11,466 bases of DNA from JAZLIT01 sp045617525 (GCA_045617525.1 JAZLIT010000128.1:1-11466); one strand, 5' to 3'; positions 1 to 7,570 are shown, counted from the stretch's first letter. The notes: generated from the sequence alone by a model not told the origin. Translations and numbers: made by a program.

Positions 1-40
1 GTTCTCTTTCGTCTATGGTAAGATGTGTATAGAGACTCAT
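1..40 (-). CDS. IS30-family transposase, N-terminal fragment (cut by window edge)
   Basis: The minus strand from 40 to the left edge reads MSLYTHLTIDERE. This resembles the usual start of IS30-family transposases, which commonly begin with a version of M-S-Y-T-H-L-T-x-x-E-R ahead of a helix-turn-helix. Only 13 residues lie in the window, so the catalytic DDE core is not visible. An AAAGG ribosome binding site at about 51-55 sits roughly 10 bases before the ATG at 40. A second in-frame ATG at 49 lies almost on top of that site, so the ATG at 40 is preferred. The probable end of the element lies about 100 bases upstream of this start, as expected for a compact single-ORF insertion sequence. Family assignment rests on a short match and is moderate; whether the full gene is intact cannot be judged. 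Confidence 0.65.
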   Translation of the reverse strand, partial: MSLYTHLTIDERE

Positions 41-114
41 CGTTTTCATTCCTTTCAATAGTTGTCGTCGTAAACACTATTTTACAAGGTTTGAATCGTT
101 GAGTCTCTTTTTAG

Positions 115-139
115 TGTTGCACTTAAAGTGTAAATTCAA
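115..139. repeat. Probable terminal inverted repeat of the IS30-type element
   Basis: The 25 bases contain an internal 11-base palindrome, CACTTAAAGTG (120-130), flanked by TTG on the left and a TAA/TTCAA-type outer edge on the right. Position (about 75-100 bases before the transposase start) and composition fit an IS30-type end. Confirmation needs the matching copy at the other end of the element, which is not in this window. Confidence 0.45.
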
Positions 140-140
140 G

Positions 141-369
141 ATATAATAAAATGTGTAAAATACTAGAATAAATTTTAAAATTTAAGGCAAATATGATTTA
201 AACGATAATTATCACTTTTTGTATGAATAATCCCCTTTTGAACGATAAATTATAGGAAGCATCCGATAATTAGAAAGTTATGTCCAAGGTATTTATATTA
301 TGTAAACTAAAATATTTGTAACTATAATCGGCAAATGAATTTCATGGACCTTCCCTTCCTGAACTGGTT
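141..369. other. Gene-free AT-rich spacer between IS end and ger terminator
   Basis: No coding region could be supported here on either strand. Visible structure is limited to simple AT-rich symmetry: a perfect 16-base palindrome TAAATTTTAAAATTTA (169-184), the 10-base palindrome GATAATTATC (204-213), and further GATAA-type words near 243 and 265. These could be protein-binding sites but are also expected by chance in DNA this AT-rich. No promoter was recognised. Confidence 0.5.
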
Positions 370-408
370 AAAACGCAGAACGCAAATGAGTGTTGCGTTC
401 TACGTTTT
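370..408 (-). terminator. Rho-independent terminator of the ger operon
   Basis: A 16-bp inverted repeat (370-385 and 393-408) with a 7-base loop lies about 20 bases beyond the gerC stop. The two arms differ at one position. On the minus-strand transcript this becomes a G-U wobble and keeps the stem continuous; on the plus strand it would be a C-A mismatch. That supports use for minus-strand transcription, i.e. gerC. The stem ends in a run of four U. A second, outer short dyad (AACTGGT 362-368 with ACCAGTT 419-425) surrounds it. Confidence 0.8.
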
Positions 409-427
409 AAATCCTATTACCAGTTTT

Positions 428-1489
428 TTAATACAATATACCAGTTTTAACGATTTCAACTTCTACTTTGATCGGAATATTTAATGTAGCAAACTGTTCG
501 CTCCAATCCTCTTTAAACAGCTTCGGATGAAATGCACGAACTGTTCGGCCAAGTCCAATGGCATCACACTTTGCCTTTTGTAATTTTTCCATCATTTCAT
601 TCATATCTTTCTCAATACTTTCAGAGAGAAATTGTTCCAGCTCATTTCGTTTTTGTTTATCCTTCAAATGGTCTTTCGGATATTCGGCAACAGTAACTTC
701 AATTTTTTGTACAATTTCAATTTTATCCTTTGTAACAGTAAGATCTCTTTTTGAATCATTGATTCGGATTGATGCTGGACTATCTTTATATAAGTAACTA
801 ATCCGTGCTATAGGACCAAGTGTTTCATTTAAAACATTCAGTAAAACTCCCTGCTTTGCAGACAAGTTCTCACCTGTATATGACCGCCCAGAAAACAACG
901 CTACTCCATCCGCAACCGGTCTTTTTTCATCATCCATTTTAATATACGGCAGCGTTAAATCTTGCGCGGGTTCAAAAAGGATTGATCCAGCTGTTTGCAC
1001 TGTATATGGAATGACAAATGAGTTATCTTCTAAACTTATAATAAAACGGTTATAAAACTCACCTGTAGTACTTTGAAAATCCTCACTCAGTTCAAAAAAA
1101 GGCTTTAATTCTCCTTGTACAATAGCCAATTTTGATGTAATCGGATTGGTGGCATCACGGTAATAAATATCTATATAATCATATATATCACTTTTTGCTG
1201 TTTCTTCGGAGATCAGTACTGTTGACAGTACTGATAAATCTAGTGTTTGCTCCACTTTCAGCTCCGCATCCTGCCGTACATCTCGTGGTGACACTCCCTT
1301 TCCAGTAATGACAATCGTCTTCATATCTTCAGTTGTTGCTTCTGGATAGGCATAGTACGCCGTCACATCACCTATTTCCCCTTCAAAACCAGATAGTGAT
1401 ACTACGGATGAATTTTTATAAAGTCGCTCATCCCAACAACCAGTGAGTATGAACGTTCCTAATATTAAGAAGACGTGTCGGATTCGGAT
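428..1489 (-). CDS. gerC: Ger(x)C-family spore germination lipoprotein, non-canonical start
   Basis: This is the lipoprotein C subunit of a GerA-type nutrient germinant receptor, expected on the outer face of the spore inner membrane. The first ordinary start codon in frame is GTG at 1366, but real coding sequence clearly continues upstream. It gives a signal peptide (RIRHVFLILGTFIL), a lipobox LTGC with the lipidated Cys codon at 1436-1438, then WDERLYKNSSVVSLSGFEGEIGDV. The frame is closed by TAA at 1508-1510 and has no ATG, GTG or TTG in between. A GGGGGAG ribosome binding site (1496-1502) sits six bases before an ATC codon at 1487-1489, which I use as the start; the product would be about 353 residues, near family size. 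The C-terminal half carries the GerAC-domain ending (DAIGLGRTVRAFHP, then KEDWSEQF). The 5' end overlaps gerB by 25 bases. Identity is firm; the start codon is the open question. Confidence 0.85.
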   Translation of the reverse strand: MRIRHVFLILGTFILTGCWDERLYKNSSVVSLSGFEGEIGDVTAYYAYPEATTEDMKTIVITGKGVSPRDVRQDAELKVEQTLDLSVLSTVLISEETAKSDIYDYIDIYYRDATNPITSKLAIVQGELKPFFELSEDFQSTTGEFYNRFIISLEDNSFVIPYTVQTAGSILFEPAQDLTLPYIKMDDEKRPVADGVALFSGRSYTGENLSAKQGVLLNVLNETLGPIARISYLYKDSPASIRINDSKRDLTVTKDKIEIVQKIEVTVAEYPKDHLKDKQKRNELEQFLSESIEKDMNEMMEKLQKAKCDAIGLGRTVRAFHPKLFKEDWSEQFATLNIPIKVEVEIVKTGILY

Positions 1490-2511
1490 ATCGTTCTCCC
1501 CCTTATTTTATTTACTAGTATAATAATAACGGGTAAGGCAAACGTAAACAGGATATTGGCATATACTATATATTCCTTTAAAAAATCAAGTATTGAAAAA
1601 CGAATCAGAAAGGTTGCAGTCACGCCAATAACAGTGAAGAAAATGAATTGCTGTAAAACAGGTGATTTACGTTTTTTTTCAAAATAAACAAGTCGCATTA
1701 CGAGTACATAATTGACAATTGCCACTAATGACCAAGACAACCAAATATAAATAAAAAATAAATCAAGGCGTTTCACAAACGTAACTTCTAGCGAATGTAA
1801 AATATACAATATGGGTTCGGGAATCATTTTGATTTCCTCAAGCGAAAAAAACATCAAGGTAAATAAAATGGAAAATAAATAAAAGCTCGTCAAAATTGAG
1901 GAATATATTACCAATACTTTCTTGTTAATCTTTTCGTTATTTAGTATATATTTGCGTAGCATTACATACATTTCGGCTCCACCAAATGCATAAGTCGAAA
2001 AGATTAACCCCATCATCCACGATTCTATTGGCTCTTGAAATAACGGTAGTAAATTCGTGCCATGTAGATTCGGAATTGCTAGTAACATAAAAATGATAAA
2101 TAGGAATAGCATCGGTAGCAAAACTACCCCAATATTGACGGCCGTTTCAGGTCTGCTTACACTCGCATAAAAGCAAACCGATAAAAAAATTGCGATTAGC
2201 ACGAAATTAGGTGTATTTGGAAACACCCATGTCGTTAACACATACGTAATATAAATAATGAAAACAATAAGATATAAAGACCAATACACAAGATATAGTA
2301 TTTTTGTAAAACGATTTAAAAAGAAGTACTTATACATCCGTTCAAAAAACAATAATTGTAAAAAGAACACAATGGCGATTATGATAAATTGAATGGTTGA
2401 ATCGCGCTTACCGTTATGGATTAATAAGTTTTGAAAAGACGTATACACAAAACCGGTTTGCATGACGAACATTAAAAGGAATAATTGTACTTTCGTTAAC
2501 TGAACCGTCAT
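1465..2511 (-). CDS. gerB: GerB-type spore germination permease subunit
   Basis: This is the integral-membrane B subunit of the germinant receptor, of the GerAB/ArcD/ProY group within the amino acid-polyamine-organocation transporter superfamily. In characterised receptors this subunit is thought to bind the small germinant. The 348-residue protein has about ten hydrophobic segments (near 9-26, 39-57, 70-92, 98-115, 122-142, 163-180, 196-217, 255-275, 290-308 and 314-333), the usual number. The segment around LLPLFQEPIESW matches the conserved loop in the middle of the family, followed by a small-residue and Glu-containing helix (YAFGGAEMY). Its ATG overlaps the gerA stop by four bases (ATGA), which indicates translational coupling; its tail overlaps gerC. 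The germinant cannot be predicted from sequence alone. Confidence 0.9.
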   Translation of the reverse strand: MTVQLTKVQLFLLMFVMQTGFVYTSFQNLLIHNGKRDSTIQFIIIAIVFFLQLLFFERMYKYFFLNRFTKILYLVYWSLYLIVFIIYITYVLTTWVFPNTPNFVLIAIFLSVCFYASVSRPETAVNIGVVLLPMLFLFIIFMLLAIPNLHGTNLLPLFQEPIESWMMGLIFSTYAFGGAEMYVMLRKYILNNEKINKKVLVIYSSILTSFYLFSILFTLMFFSLEEIKMIPEPILYILHSLEVTFVKRLDLFFIYIWLSWSLVAIVNYVLVMRLVYFEKKRKSPVLQQFIFFTVIGVTATFLIRFSILDFLKEYIVYANILFTFALPVIIILVNKIRGRTISESDTSS

Positions 2512-4037
2512 GACTCGTCATCCTTTGGTGGTGAAAAGCTCTTAACTTGTTTATTCGCTTTATAATGTGGCGCACGTAAAAATACCTTATGAAGCTCTTT
2601 TGGCTGGAATGGAATAATTGGGGAAAAGTATGGTTTTTTTAATGAACTTAAATTTAATAAATGAATAACCAATAGAAACGTTCCAATTACTATTCCAAAA
2701 AAACCGAACATCGAAGCCAAAAACATAAACGGAAAGCGAAGCATTCGGATTGACGTATTTAGCTCGACTGAGGGTACAACAAAGCTTGAAATCGCTGTAA
2801 ACGCTACGACAATTACCATTAAATTTGAAACAAGTCCCGCACTCACAATCGACTCTCCTATTACAAGTCCTCCTACAATACCAATCGTCTGTCCAATCGA
2901 TTTCGGCAAACGCACACTCGCTTCTCTAATTAGTTCAATCGTAATTTCCATAATCATCGCTTCAATAAGAGGTCTATATGGGATTTGATTAATATCTGAC
3001 TTTACCTTATTTGCTAATTCAAGCGGTAAAACTTCAAAATGAAAACTTACAATGGCAATATAAAACGCAGGCAAAAAAATGGCCGATAAAAAACTAAAAA
3101 TCCGCATAACCCGATAAAATGTTCCGACTAACACTCGCGCATTAAAGTCATCCGGCGATTGATAAAATGAAAAAAAAGTCACCGGTCCAATGAGTGCTGT
3201 CGGCGAAACATCGGTCATGATTGCAATTTTACCTTCCAAAATATTCGCCACAACACGGTCTGGTCGTTCCGTATTTAATAGTTGAGGAAAGGGTGACCAA
3301 ACTTGATCATCTAAATAATCACTAAGCTGCCCTACACTATAAAACATATCAATTTCGATTCCTTGTAGACGCTCTTCCACTGTTTGAAGTGCTTCCCTAT
3401 CTACCAAATCATCCACATAAAAATAGTACGCAACCGTTTTTGTTTCCTTGCCAAGAATAAGTTTCTTAACAATCAGCTTATTATTTTTTATACGTTTCCG
3501 AATAAGTGAAACATTTGAATCGAAGTTCTCAACAAGTCCTTCGTGCGAGCCACGTAATACTTGCTCGTTTCCCGGTTCATCTGGTGTTCGGTGCACAAAA
3601 TCTGGGCTATCTAGTATGATCATTTCTTTCGTTTGTAACAGTATGATTAGCGTTTGGCCATCGCATATATAGTCAATAAGTTTTTGATTATCATACGGTT
3701 CAGTAGTAATGGTGATTGAATCATCGAGTATTGGTGTTTTCTTAAGTATTAGCTCGTTTTCATTATTCTGATTCGGTTCAGTTGGCTCGTCTTCATGAAA
3801 ATCAAGATTATTTTTATTCTTGTTCTCCCCCAACCTTGATGCCCTATGTCGCTCAAGCTTTAATAAATAAAGATAGTGTTCCACTTCACTTTTTTTAACA
3901 AGAGAAGAGTAATAACACAAAATCGCCTGATTACTTGACCCCCAAGCAATTTCTTTCGCAGTGAAATCTGAAGATTGGAGGAATTGATTATTCAGTCGAT
4001 TGATTTCTTGCTGTATTTCTGTTGTTTGTTGTATCAC
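2508..4037 (-). CDS. gerA: GerA-type spore germination protein, A subunit
   Basis: This is the A subunit of the germinant receptor: a large soluble N-terminal domain followed by membrane helices. The N-terminal part carries family signatures RTPDEPGNEQVLRGSHEG, VSLIRKRIKN, SPFPQLLNTERPD and EGKIAIMTDVSP. The membrane part carries RPLIEAMIMEITIELIREA, RLPKSIGQTIGIVGGLVIG and MVIVVAFTAISSFVVP. A hydrophilic Asn/Glu-rich stretch at about residues 72-95 looks like a flexible insert. The frame could begin at ATG 4088, but that codon lies inside the -35 of the sigma-G-like promoter, so it would not be transcribed. The GTG at 4035-4037, four bases after a G7 ribosome binding site, gives 509 residues starting M/VIQQTTEIQQE. 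It is first in an operon with gerB (4-base overlap) and gerC. Confidence 0.92.
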   Translation of the reverse strand: MIQQTTEIQQEINRLNNQFLQSSDFTAKEIAWGSSNQAILCYYSSLVKKSEVEHYLYLLKLERHRASRLGENKNKNNLDFHEDEPTEPNQNNENELILKKTPILDDSITITTEPYDNQKLIDYICDGQTLIILLQTKEMIILDSPDFVHRTPDEPGNEQVLRGSHEGLVENFDSNVSLIRKRIKNNKLIVKKLILGKETKTVAYYFYVDDLVDREALQTVEERLQGIEIDMFYSVGQLSDYLDDQVWSPFPQLLNTERPDRVVANILEGKIAIMTDVSPTALIGPVTFFSFYQSPDDFNARVLVGTFYRVMRIFSFLSAIFLPAFYIAIVSFHFEVLPLELANKVKSDINQIPYRPLIEAMIMEITIELIREASVRLPKSIGQTIGIVGGLVIGESIVSAGLVSNLMVIVVAFTAISSFVVPSVELNTSIRMLRFPFMFLASMFGFFGIVIGTFLLVIHLLNLSSLKKPYFSPIIPFQPKELHKVFLRAPHYKANKQVKSFSPPKDDES

Positions 4038-4056
4038 GACTCCCCCCCTTTTGGTG

Positions 4057-4087
4057 TAGTATGGGGAAAATTTTAGGTGAATATTCA
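4057..4087 (-). promoter_or_regulatory. Sigma-G-type (forespore) promoter of the ger operon
   Basis: On the minus strand TGAATA (plus 4082-4087) is followed after 18 bases by CATACTA (plus 4057-4063). Both match the known Bacillus sigma-G consensus (TGAATA-like -35, CATACTA-like -10, spacing 17-18). Germinant receptor operons are classically transcribed by sigma-G in the forespore. The predicted transcript start is about 4047-4050, just ahead of the ribosome binding site, which excludes the upstream ATG at 4088 as the gerA start. Confidence 0.75.
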
Positions 4088-4176
4088 TTTTGGATATTTT
4101 TTGGTTATTCGTTCTGTGATTTGAGGTATTAGGAGTATCTGCTGTCTTTGTTAAGCCACAGTTTGTTTTTACGCAG

Positions 4177-4210
4177 AAAAAAGCTGCTCATCGTTTCCAA
4201 TGAACAGCTT
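4177..4210 (-). terminator. Rho-independent terminator of the ABC operon
   Basis: An 11-bp inverted repeat (AAGCTGCTCAT at 4181-4191 and ATGAACAGCTT at 4200-4210, 8-base loop) lies 14 bases past the ATPase stop. In the minus-strand transcript the only imperfect pair becomes U-G, and the hairpin runs straight into six U (plus 4177-4182). It separates the ABC operon from the ger operon. Confidence 0.85.
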
Positions 4211-4223
4211 GTCCAAAATCTAG

Positions 4224-5132
4224 TTATTGCTCATGATAATACATCGAATATAAGTCATTTAACGTTACTTTACCAAATGTGATTTCCGTCATCTGCTGTT
4301 GTTTTAAGAAAAGTAAGATTTCGCTAAGTTCCTCAGCTGCCGCTTTTGGCGTATCAATTAATGTGATACCTCCATATAAGGTCTTCAAAGGTGTTTGTGG
4401 GAACGTTATCTTAAATGCTAGTTGCACATCCTCTGGCATGTTTTTAACGCGTACAGACGTCATCTCGGCGTTTTGGAAGCCTGGTGAGATGTCATTCACG
4501 TCTAATAATAGGCCGTCTTTCATTAAAAAGATACGATCTGCATAATTTTCAAGGTTTTCTAGTAAATGCGACGCGATAATAATGATTTTACCTTCCTGCT
4601 TTTTCTTAACCAACATTTGAGATATCATTTCAACGTGGTTTGGATCTAAACCGTTCATTACTTCATCCATCAGCATGATTTGCGTATTTGCAACAATTTG
4701 CATCGCAAAACATAAGCGTTGGCGCATCCCAAGTGAGTACGTTCCAGTTTTTTTATCGACATAAGAGCCCATGTTTAACGCTTCAATCGTGTCATCGATG
4801 AGCTTTTTATCGCTTTTCCACATCATTGCATACATTTTCATATGTGCACGGCCACTTAAATGATTATATAAATCGCTTTGATCTGGCATCATTGACACCA
4901 TTCCATGGATTTTTACTTCATTATTTTTACTCGTATATTCAAGGCTGTCCCTGAATACTACTTTGCCACGGCTTGGATGCACATAATTCATAATGACATT
5001 CATTAGCGTCGACTTCCCTGTTCCGTTCGGTGCCACAAGCCCAATCATTTCGCCATTATTAAACGTGACATCAATCTTTTTTAATACATCCCTGCCTGAA
5101 AAATTTACGCCAATCCCCTGTAATTGTAACAA
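4224..5132 (-). CDS. ABC transporter ATP-binding protein (NatA/BcrA-like)
   Basis: This is the cytoplasmic ATPase of an ABC-2 type exporter, 302 residues. Visible motifs: Walker A APNGTGKST (residues 34-42, with Ala where Gly is usual), Q-loop region around MMPDQSDLY (81-89), signature SLGMR (133-137), Walker B IMLMDE (152-157, catalytic Glu157), D-loop GLDPN (161-165) and switch His189 in ASHLL. After about residue 215 there is an extra C-terminal domain of about 85 residues, as in the drug/bacteriocin-resistance subgroup. The start is TTG at 5130-5132, seven bases after a clear GGAGG; no ATG is available nearby. It is the last gene of the operon, 15 bases after the second permease, and is followed by a strong terminator. 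The substrate is unknown. Confidence 0.9.
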   Translation of the reverse strand: MLQLQGIGVNFSGRDVLKKIDVTFNNGEMIGLVAPNGTGKSTLMNVIMNYVHPSRGKVVFRDSLEYTSKNNEVKIHGMVSMMPDQSDLYNHLSGRAHMKMYAMMWKSDKKLIDDTIEALNMGSYVDKKTGTYSLGMRQRLCFAMQIVANTQIMLMDEVMNGLDPNHVEMISQMLVKKKQEGKIIIIASHLLENLENYADRIFLMKDGLLLDVNDISPGFQNAEMTSVRVKNMPEDVQLAFKITFPQTPLKTLYGGITLIDTPKAAAEELSEILLFLKQQQMTEITFGKVTLNDLYSMYYHEQ

Positions 5133-5147
5133 ATGAACTCCTCCTTT

Positions 5148-6335
5148 TTAAACTAGCTTATAGCGTTTGCTCAGGCTAATTAACAACGTAATTAACAGGC
5201 AAATCCCAGCTGTTGCTAATAATAAAAGCGAACCGAATGACCAAGTCACGGCTGCTGTATCATAGTAATAATTGCGCATCTTAGAAACGACTTGACCAAT
5301 TTGCGCATAAGATGTCAGATAGTTTTCAATCGGTTTTCGCCAGCCTAAACCACGGCTCATATAAGCAAACTCAGCAAACACAAGCACTGCACCTACTGCT
5401 AGATTAATAAATTCATTGCGTACAACAACGCTTAGAAGTAGCACAATCGATATAAGCGCAAAATACCAGGCTAAAATCATGCCCGCACTTTTCGCAAAGA
5501 AGTTGCCTAAAGTAATAATTTCAAACCATTCTTCATCGAATACCGGTATAGGCAAATGCAAGCTACCAAAGCCAGATTGTAGCCCGATAATAAGCAGCCC
5601 ACCAAATATTGGAACTATTAATAGTACACTTCCGATAAACGCCGTAATCCCCTTTGCAAGCAGCTTTTTCCAATCAGATATCGGATAACCGCGAAGCAGC
5701 GACGGATTATGACGATCCTTTAACACAATATCAAGTGACAATAGCAAGCTCGCAATAAACAGTACATATGGTAAATAGCTATCGATTAAACGATACAACG
5801 TTTGAAACGCCGTACGTTCCTCAAATATATTAATCGTTAATTCCGTATCAACATCTGCATACGCTGTATAACGGGCACTTGCCGCGAGATACGCCATATG
5901 ACCTTCTTGATGCGCCTCGAAATTGCCATATGTATAATAACGTGGATTATAATAAAAATTCCCACCGCGAAGCGTATGCGCATCAGTATACGCATACCAT
6001 TCACCTGTCGCTGCAGCATAGGCTTTTAAATCATTGGCATCAAGTGCCTCCATTCGACGTTTTTCAAGCTCATTCCAAGGAATAAAAGCTTGTACAGCAT
6101 AACGAATAGACGGATGCGAACGACTTAAATCAGCGCCTTTTTTTGACTGTAAAAATTCGTCACGCGTTAGAAAGCTCGCTTCCATTGCCGGACGGTCAAC
6201 CTTTTCAATCGGATCATACGCTGGCGCAAGTTTTATTGCATAAAAAACTGAAAAGCTAAGTAACAACACATAAATTGCAATATTTTTTTTATTTTTAAAA
6301 AACTGAGATAACTCGATTTTAAAATATGGCCACAT
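5148..6335 (-). CDS. ABC-2 type permease with Tyr-rich external loop
   Basis: This is a membrane subunit of the exporter, 395 residues with about six helices. One helix lies near residues 19-37, then a predicted external loop of about 150 residues, then a second near 188-205 and the rest in the C-terminal half. The loop is unusual: 11 Tyr fall between residues 106 and 159, including FYYNPRYYTYGNF. Just after the second helix lies DRHNPSLLRGYPIS, matching DFRHTSILKGYPV in the neighbouring permease, so the two are paralogues and probably form a heterodimer. The ATG is preceded by a strong AGGAGGTG site and lies 11 bases after the stop of the first permease. Family membership is well supported by layout; the exported compound is not known. 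Confidence 0.8.
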   Translation of the reverse strand: MWPYFKIELSQFFKNKKNIAIYVLLLSFSVFYAIKLAPAYDPIEKVDRPAMEASFLTRDEFLQSKKGADLSRSHPSIRYAVQAFIPWNELEKRRMEALDANDLKAYAAATGEWYAYTDAHTLRGGNFYYNPRYYTYGNFEAHQEGHMAYLAASARYTAYADVDTELTINIFEERTAFQTLYRLIDSYLPYVLFIASLLLSLDIVLKDRHNPSLLRGYPISDWKKLLAKGITAFIGSVLLIVPIFGGLLIIGLQSGFGSLHLPIPVFDEEWFEIITLGNFFAKSAGMILAWYFALISIVLLLSVVVRNEFINLAVGAVLVFAEFAYMSRGLGWRKPIENYLTSYAQIGQVVSKMRNYYYDTAAVTWSFGSLLLLATAGICLLITLLISLSKRYKLV

Positions 6336-6346
6336 AGACGCACCTC

Positions 6347-7465
6347 CTATACTCGTTTTAGCTTACCTGTCGATAAAAATGCCTTAATCGCTACAAGCAT
6401 GATTCCAATACAAACAATCAAAATTAGCAGTCCTTGCAAACTCGTTAATGCAACTGGACTTGCTAGTTCTAACGTTGCACCCTCTAAAATCATATTGAAA
6501 TTCAAGAAGTGAAACGGATTGTAGGGCAGCACGCTAATAAGTGACGGGAATAATACCGGCAGAAAGAATAAAATAAGCTGGATGAATAGTGTTAAATACA
6601 TGTTTTTCAGCAGCACATTTAAAATAATCGACAGCAGCATCGTAAATACTGCGATAACGATCATATTGATAATACACATCCCGATATACTTGACTATGGA
6701 GTACACTACAAGATCCCCATTAAACACAACAACAGGATAAGCCACGTCTCCCAGACCTTTAAAATAGATTAATGGCAAACTAATAATAAAGATTAACGCG
6801 ATAAACCCTACAATTAATGCAAGCTTCGTTGTACTCTTTGCAATGACATATTTATCAAAGCGCACCGGATAGCCTTTTAAAATACTTGTATGGCGGAAAT
6901 CCTCAATCATAATACCACTTGTATAAAAGCTTAAGAACACAAACCAAACAGTGCCTATCATGCTAAAAAGCATCAGTAAAAACGGCAAATAGGCTAAAGT
7001 GTCTTGCTTATAGCTTGTCTCCGTTTCAAGTAAGGAATTAATATACAATCGTTCGCGATCATTATGTATTTTTGATGGAAGTAAATCCGCGACGATTGGG
7101 AATCGCTCAATCTCGTAGCCCTTTTCGCGTATATCGATTAACTTTAGTGAACCTTTGTAATAATATTTTTCCTGGTCCAGATTTAGTGCAGCCATCTTCA
7201 GCGCAATGGATTGACGTTGGATCGTAATATTGCGGAAAATATTACTACCGTCTCCTTCTTCACTTACATCGACTACTTGGAACTTACTTAGGGCAGATGA
7301 CGCGGACTGATACTCTGCCGTCGCTGCAACAAGCGGATTACTTACTCGTTCGGAATTAGCATAAAACATAAAGCCCGCGATTAAAGCAGCCACAAACAAT
7401 AGAGAATATAGGTTACTTTTATTGGAGCGCTCGATTAATAAGCACGCTTTTAACGTACGCCACAT
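6347..7465 (-). CDS. ABC-2 type permease, first gene of the exporter operon
   Basis: This is a membrane subunit of 372 residues. Helix 1 is at about residues 19-37, followed by a predicted external domain of about 115 residues, then helix 2 around 158-182 and four further hydrophobic segments to the end. The motif DFRHTSILKGYPV after helix 2 is shared with the downstream permease. The external domain here is ordinary in composition (charged, with no Tyr cluster), so the two permeases differ mainly outside the membrane. ATG 7463-7465 follows AAAGGAGGG at a good distance. No GntR-type or two-component regulator accompanies the operon, although such regulators often sit beside similar exporters. 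A lantibiotic or peptide immunity pump, or a lipid exporter, are both possible. Confidence 0.8.
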   Translation of the reverse strand: MWRTLKACLLIERSNKSNLYSLLFVAALIAGFMFYANSERVSNPLVAATAEYQSASSALSKFQVVDVSEEGDGSNIFRNITIQRQSIALKMAALNLDQEKYYYKGSLKLIDIREKGYEIERFPIVADLLPSKIHNDRERLYINSLLETETSYKQDTLAYLPFLLMLFSMIGTVWFVFLSFYTSGIMIEDFRHTSILKGYPVRFDKYVIAKSTTKLALIVGFIALIFIISLPLIYFKGLGDVAYPVVVFNGDLVVYSIVKYIGMCIINMIVIAVFTMLLSIILNVLLKNMYLTLFIQLILFFLPVLFPSLISVLPYNPFHFLNFNMILEGATLELASPVALTSLQGLLILIVCIGIMLVAIKAFLSTGKLKRV

Positions 7466-7492
7466 TGAATTCCCTCCTTTTCACTAATATTT

Positions 7493-7525
7493 TAAATATA
7501 TACATAAATATATACATAAATATAT
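7493..7525. repeat. 12-bp tandem repeat upstream of the ABC operon
   Basis: TAAATATATACA repeats perfectly for 2.75 copies (7493-7504, 7505-7516, 7517-7525). The array ends 28 bases before the ABC start codon, where a promoter core or operator would be expected. On the minus strand each unit shows a TGTATA step one DNA turn from the next, as for a cooperative binding site. The tract is pure A/T apart from the repeated C, so slippage without function is also possible. Confidence 0.6.
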
Positions 7526-7570
7526 CAAAATAATTCTAAATATTCAATCAATTTTAAAAAATACAAGTCA

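Larger units (their letters stand above)
1..140 (-). mobile_element. Left end of an IS30-type insertion sequence
   Basis: This stretch holds the transposase start and its short leader. Reading inward on the minus strand from about 139, the sequence begins TTGAATTTACACTTTAAG and continues into GTGCAACA. That pattern (an AATTCAA-like outer part, then a GCAACA inner part) resembles the terminal inverted repeats of IS30-family elements. The other end and the target-site duplication lie outside the window, so the exact boundary near 139-141 is inferred. Confidence 0.5.

Noticed and set aside
204..213. GATAATTATC as a Fur box
   Set aside because: It lacks the central spacing and the outer bases of the 7-1-7 Fur motif, and there is no nearby gene start it could control.
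418..448. Direct repeat TACCAGTTTT at 418-427 and 439-448 across the gerC stop
   Set aside because: It is a short 10-base duplication 21 bases apart with no evident role; one copy also pairs with 362-368 as part of the terminator surroundings.
3448..3672. Plus-strand open frame inside gerA
   Set aside because: It is fully antisense to conserved GerA signature motifs and has no ribosome binding site.
4038..4088. ATG at 4088 as the start of gerA
   Set aside because: It overlaps the -35 of the sigma-G-like promoter and would lie upstream of the transcript start; GTG 4037 has the ribosome binding site.
5837..6085. Short open frames on both strands inside the second permease gene
   Set aside because: They are low-complexity reading shadows of the Tyr-rich loop codons, with no start signals of their own.
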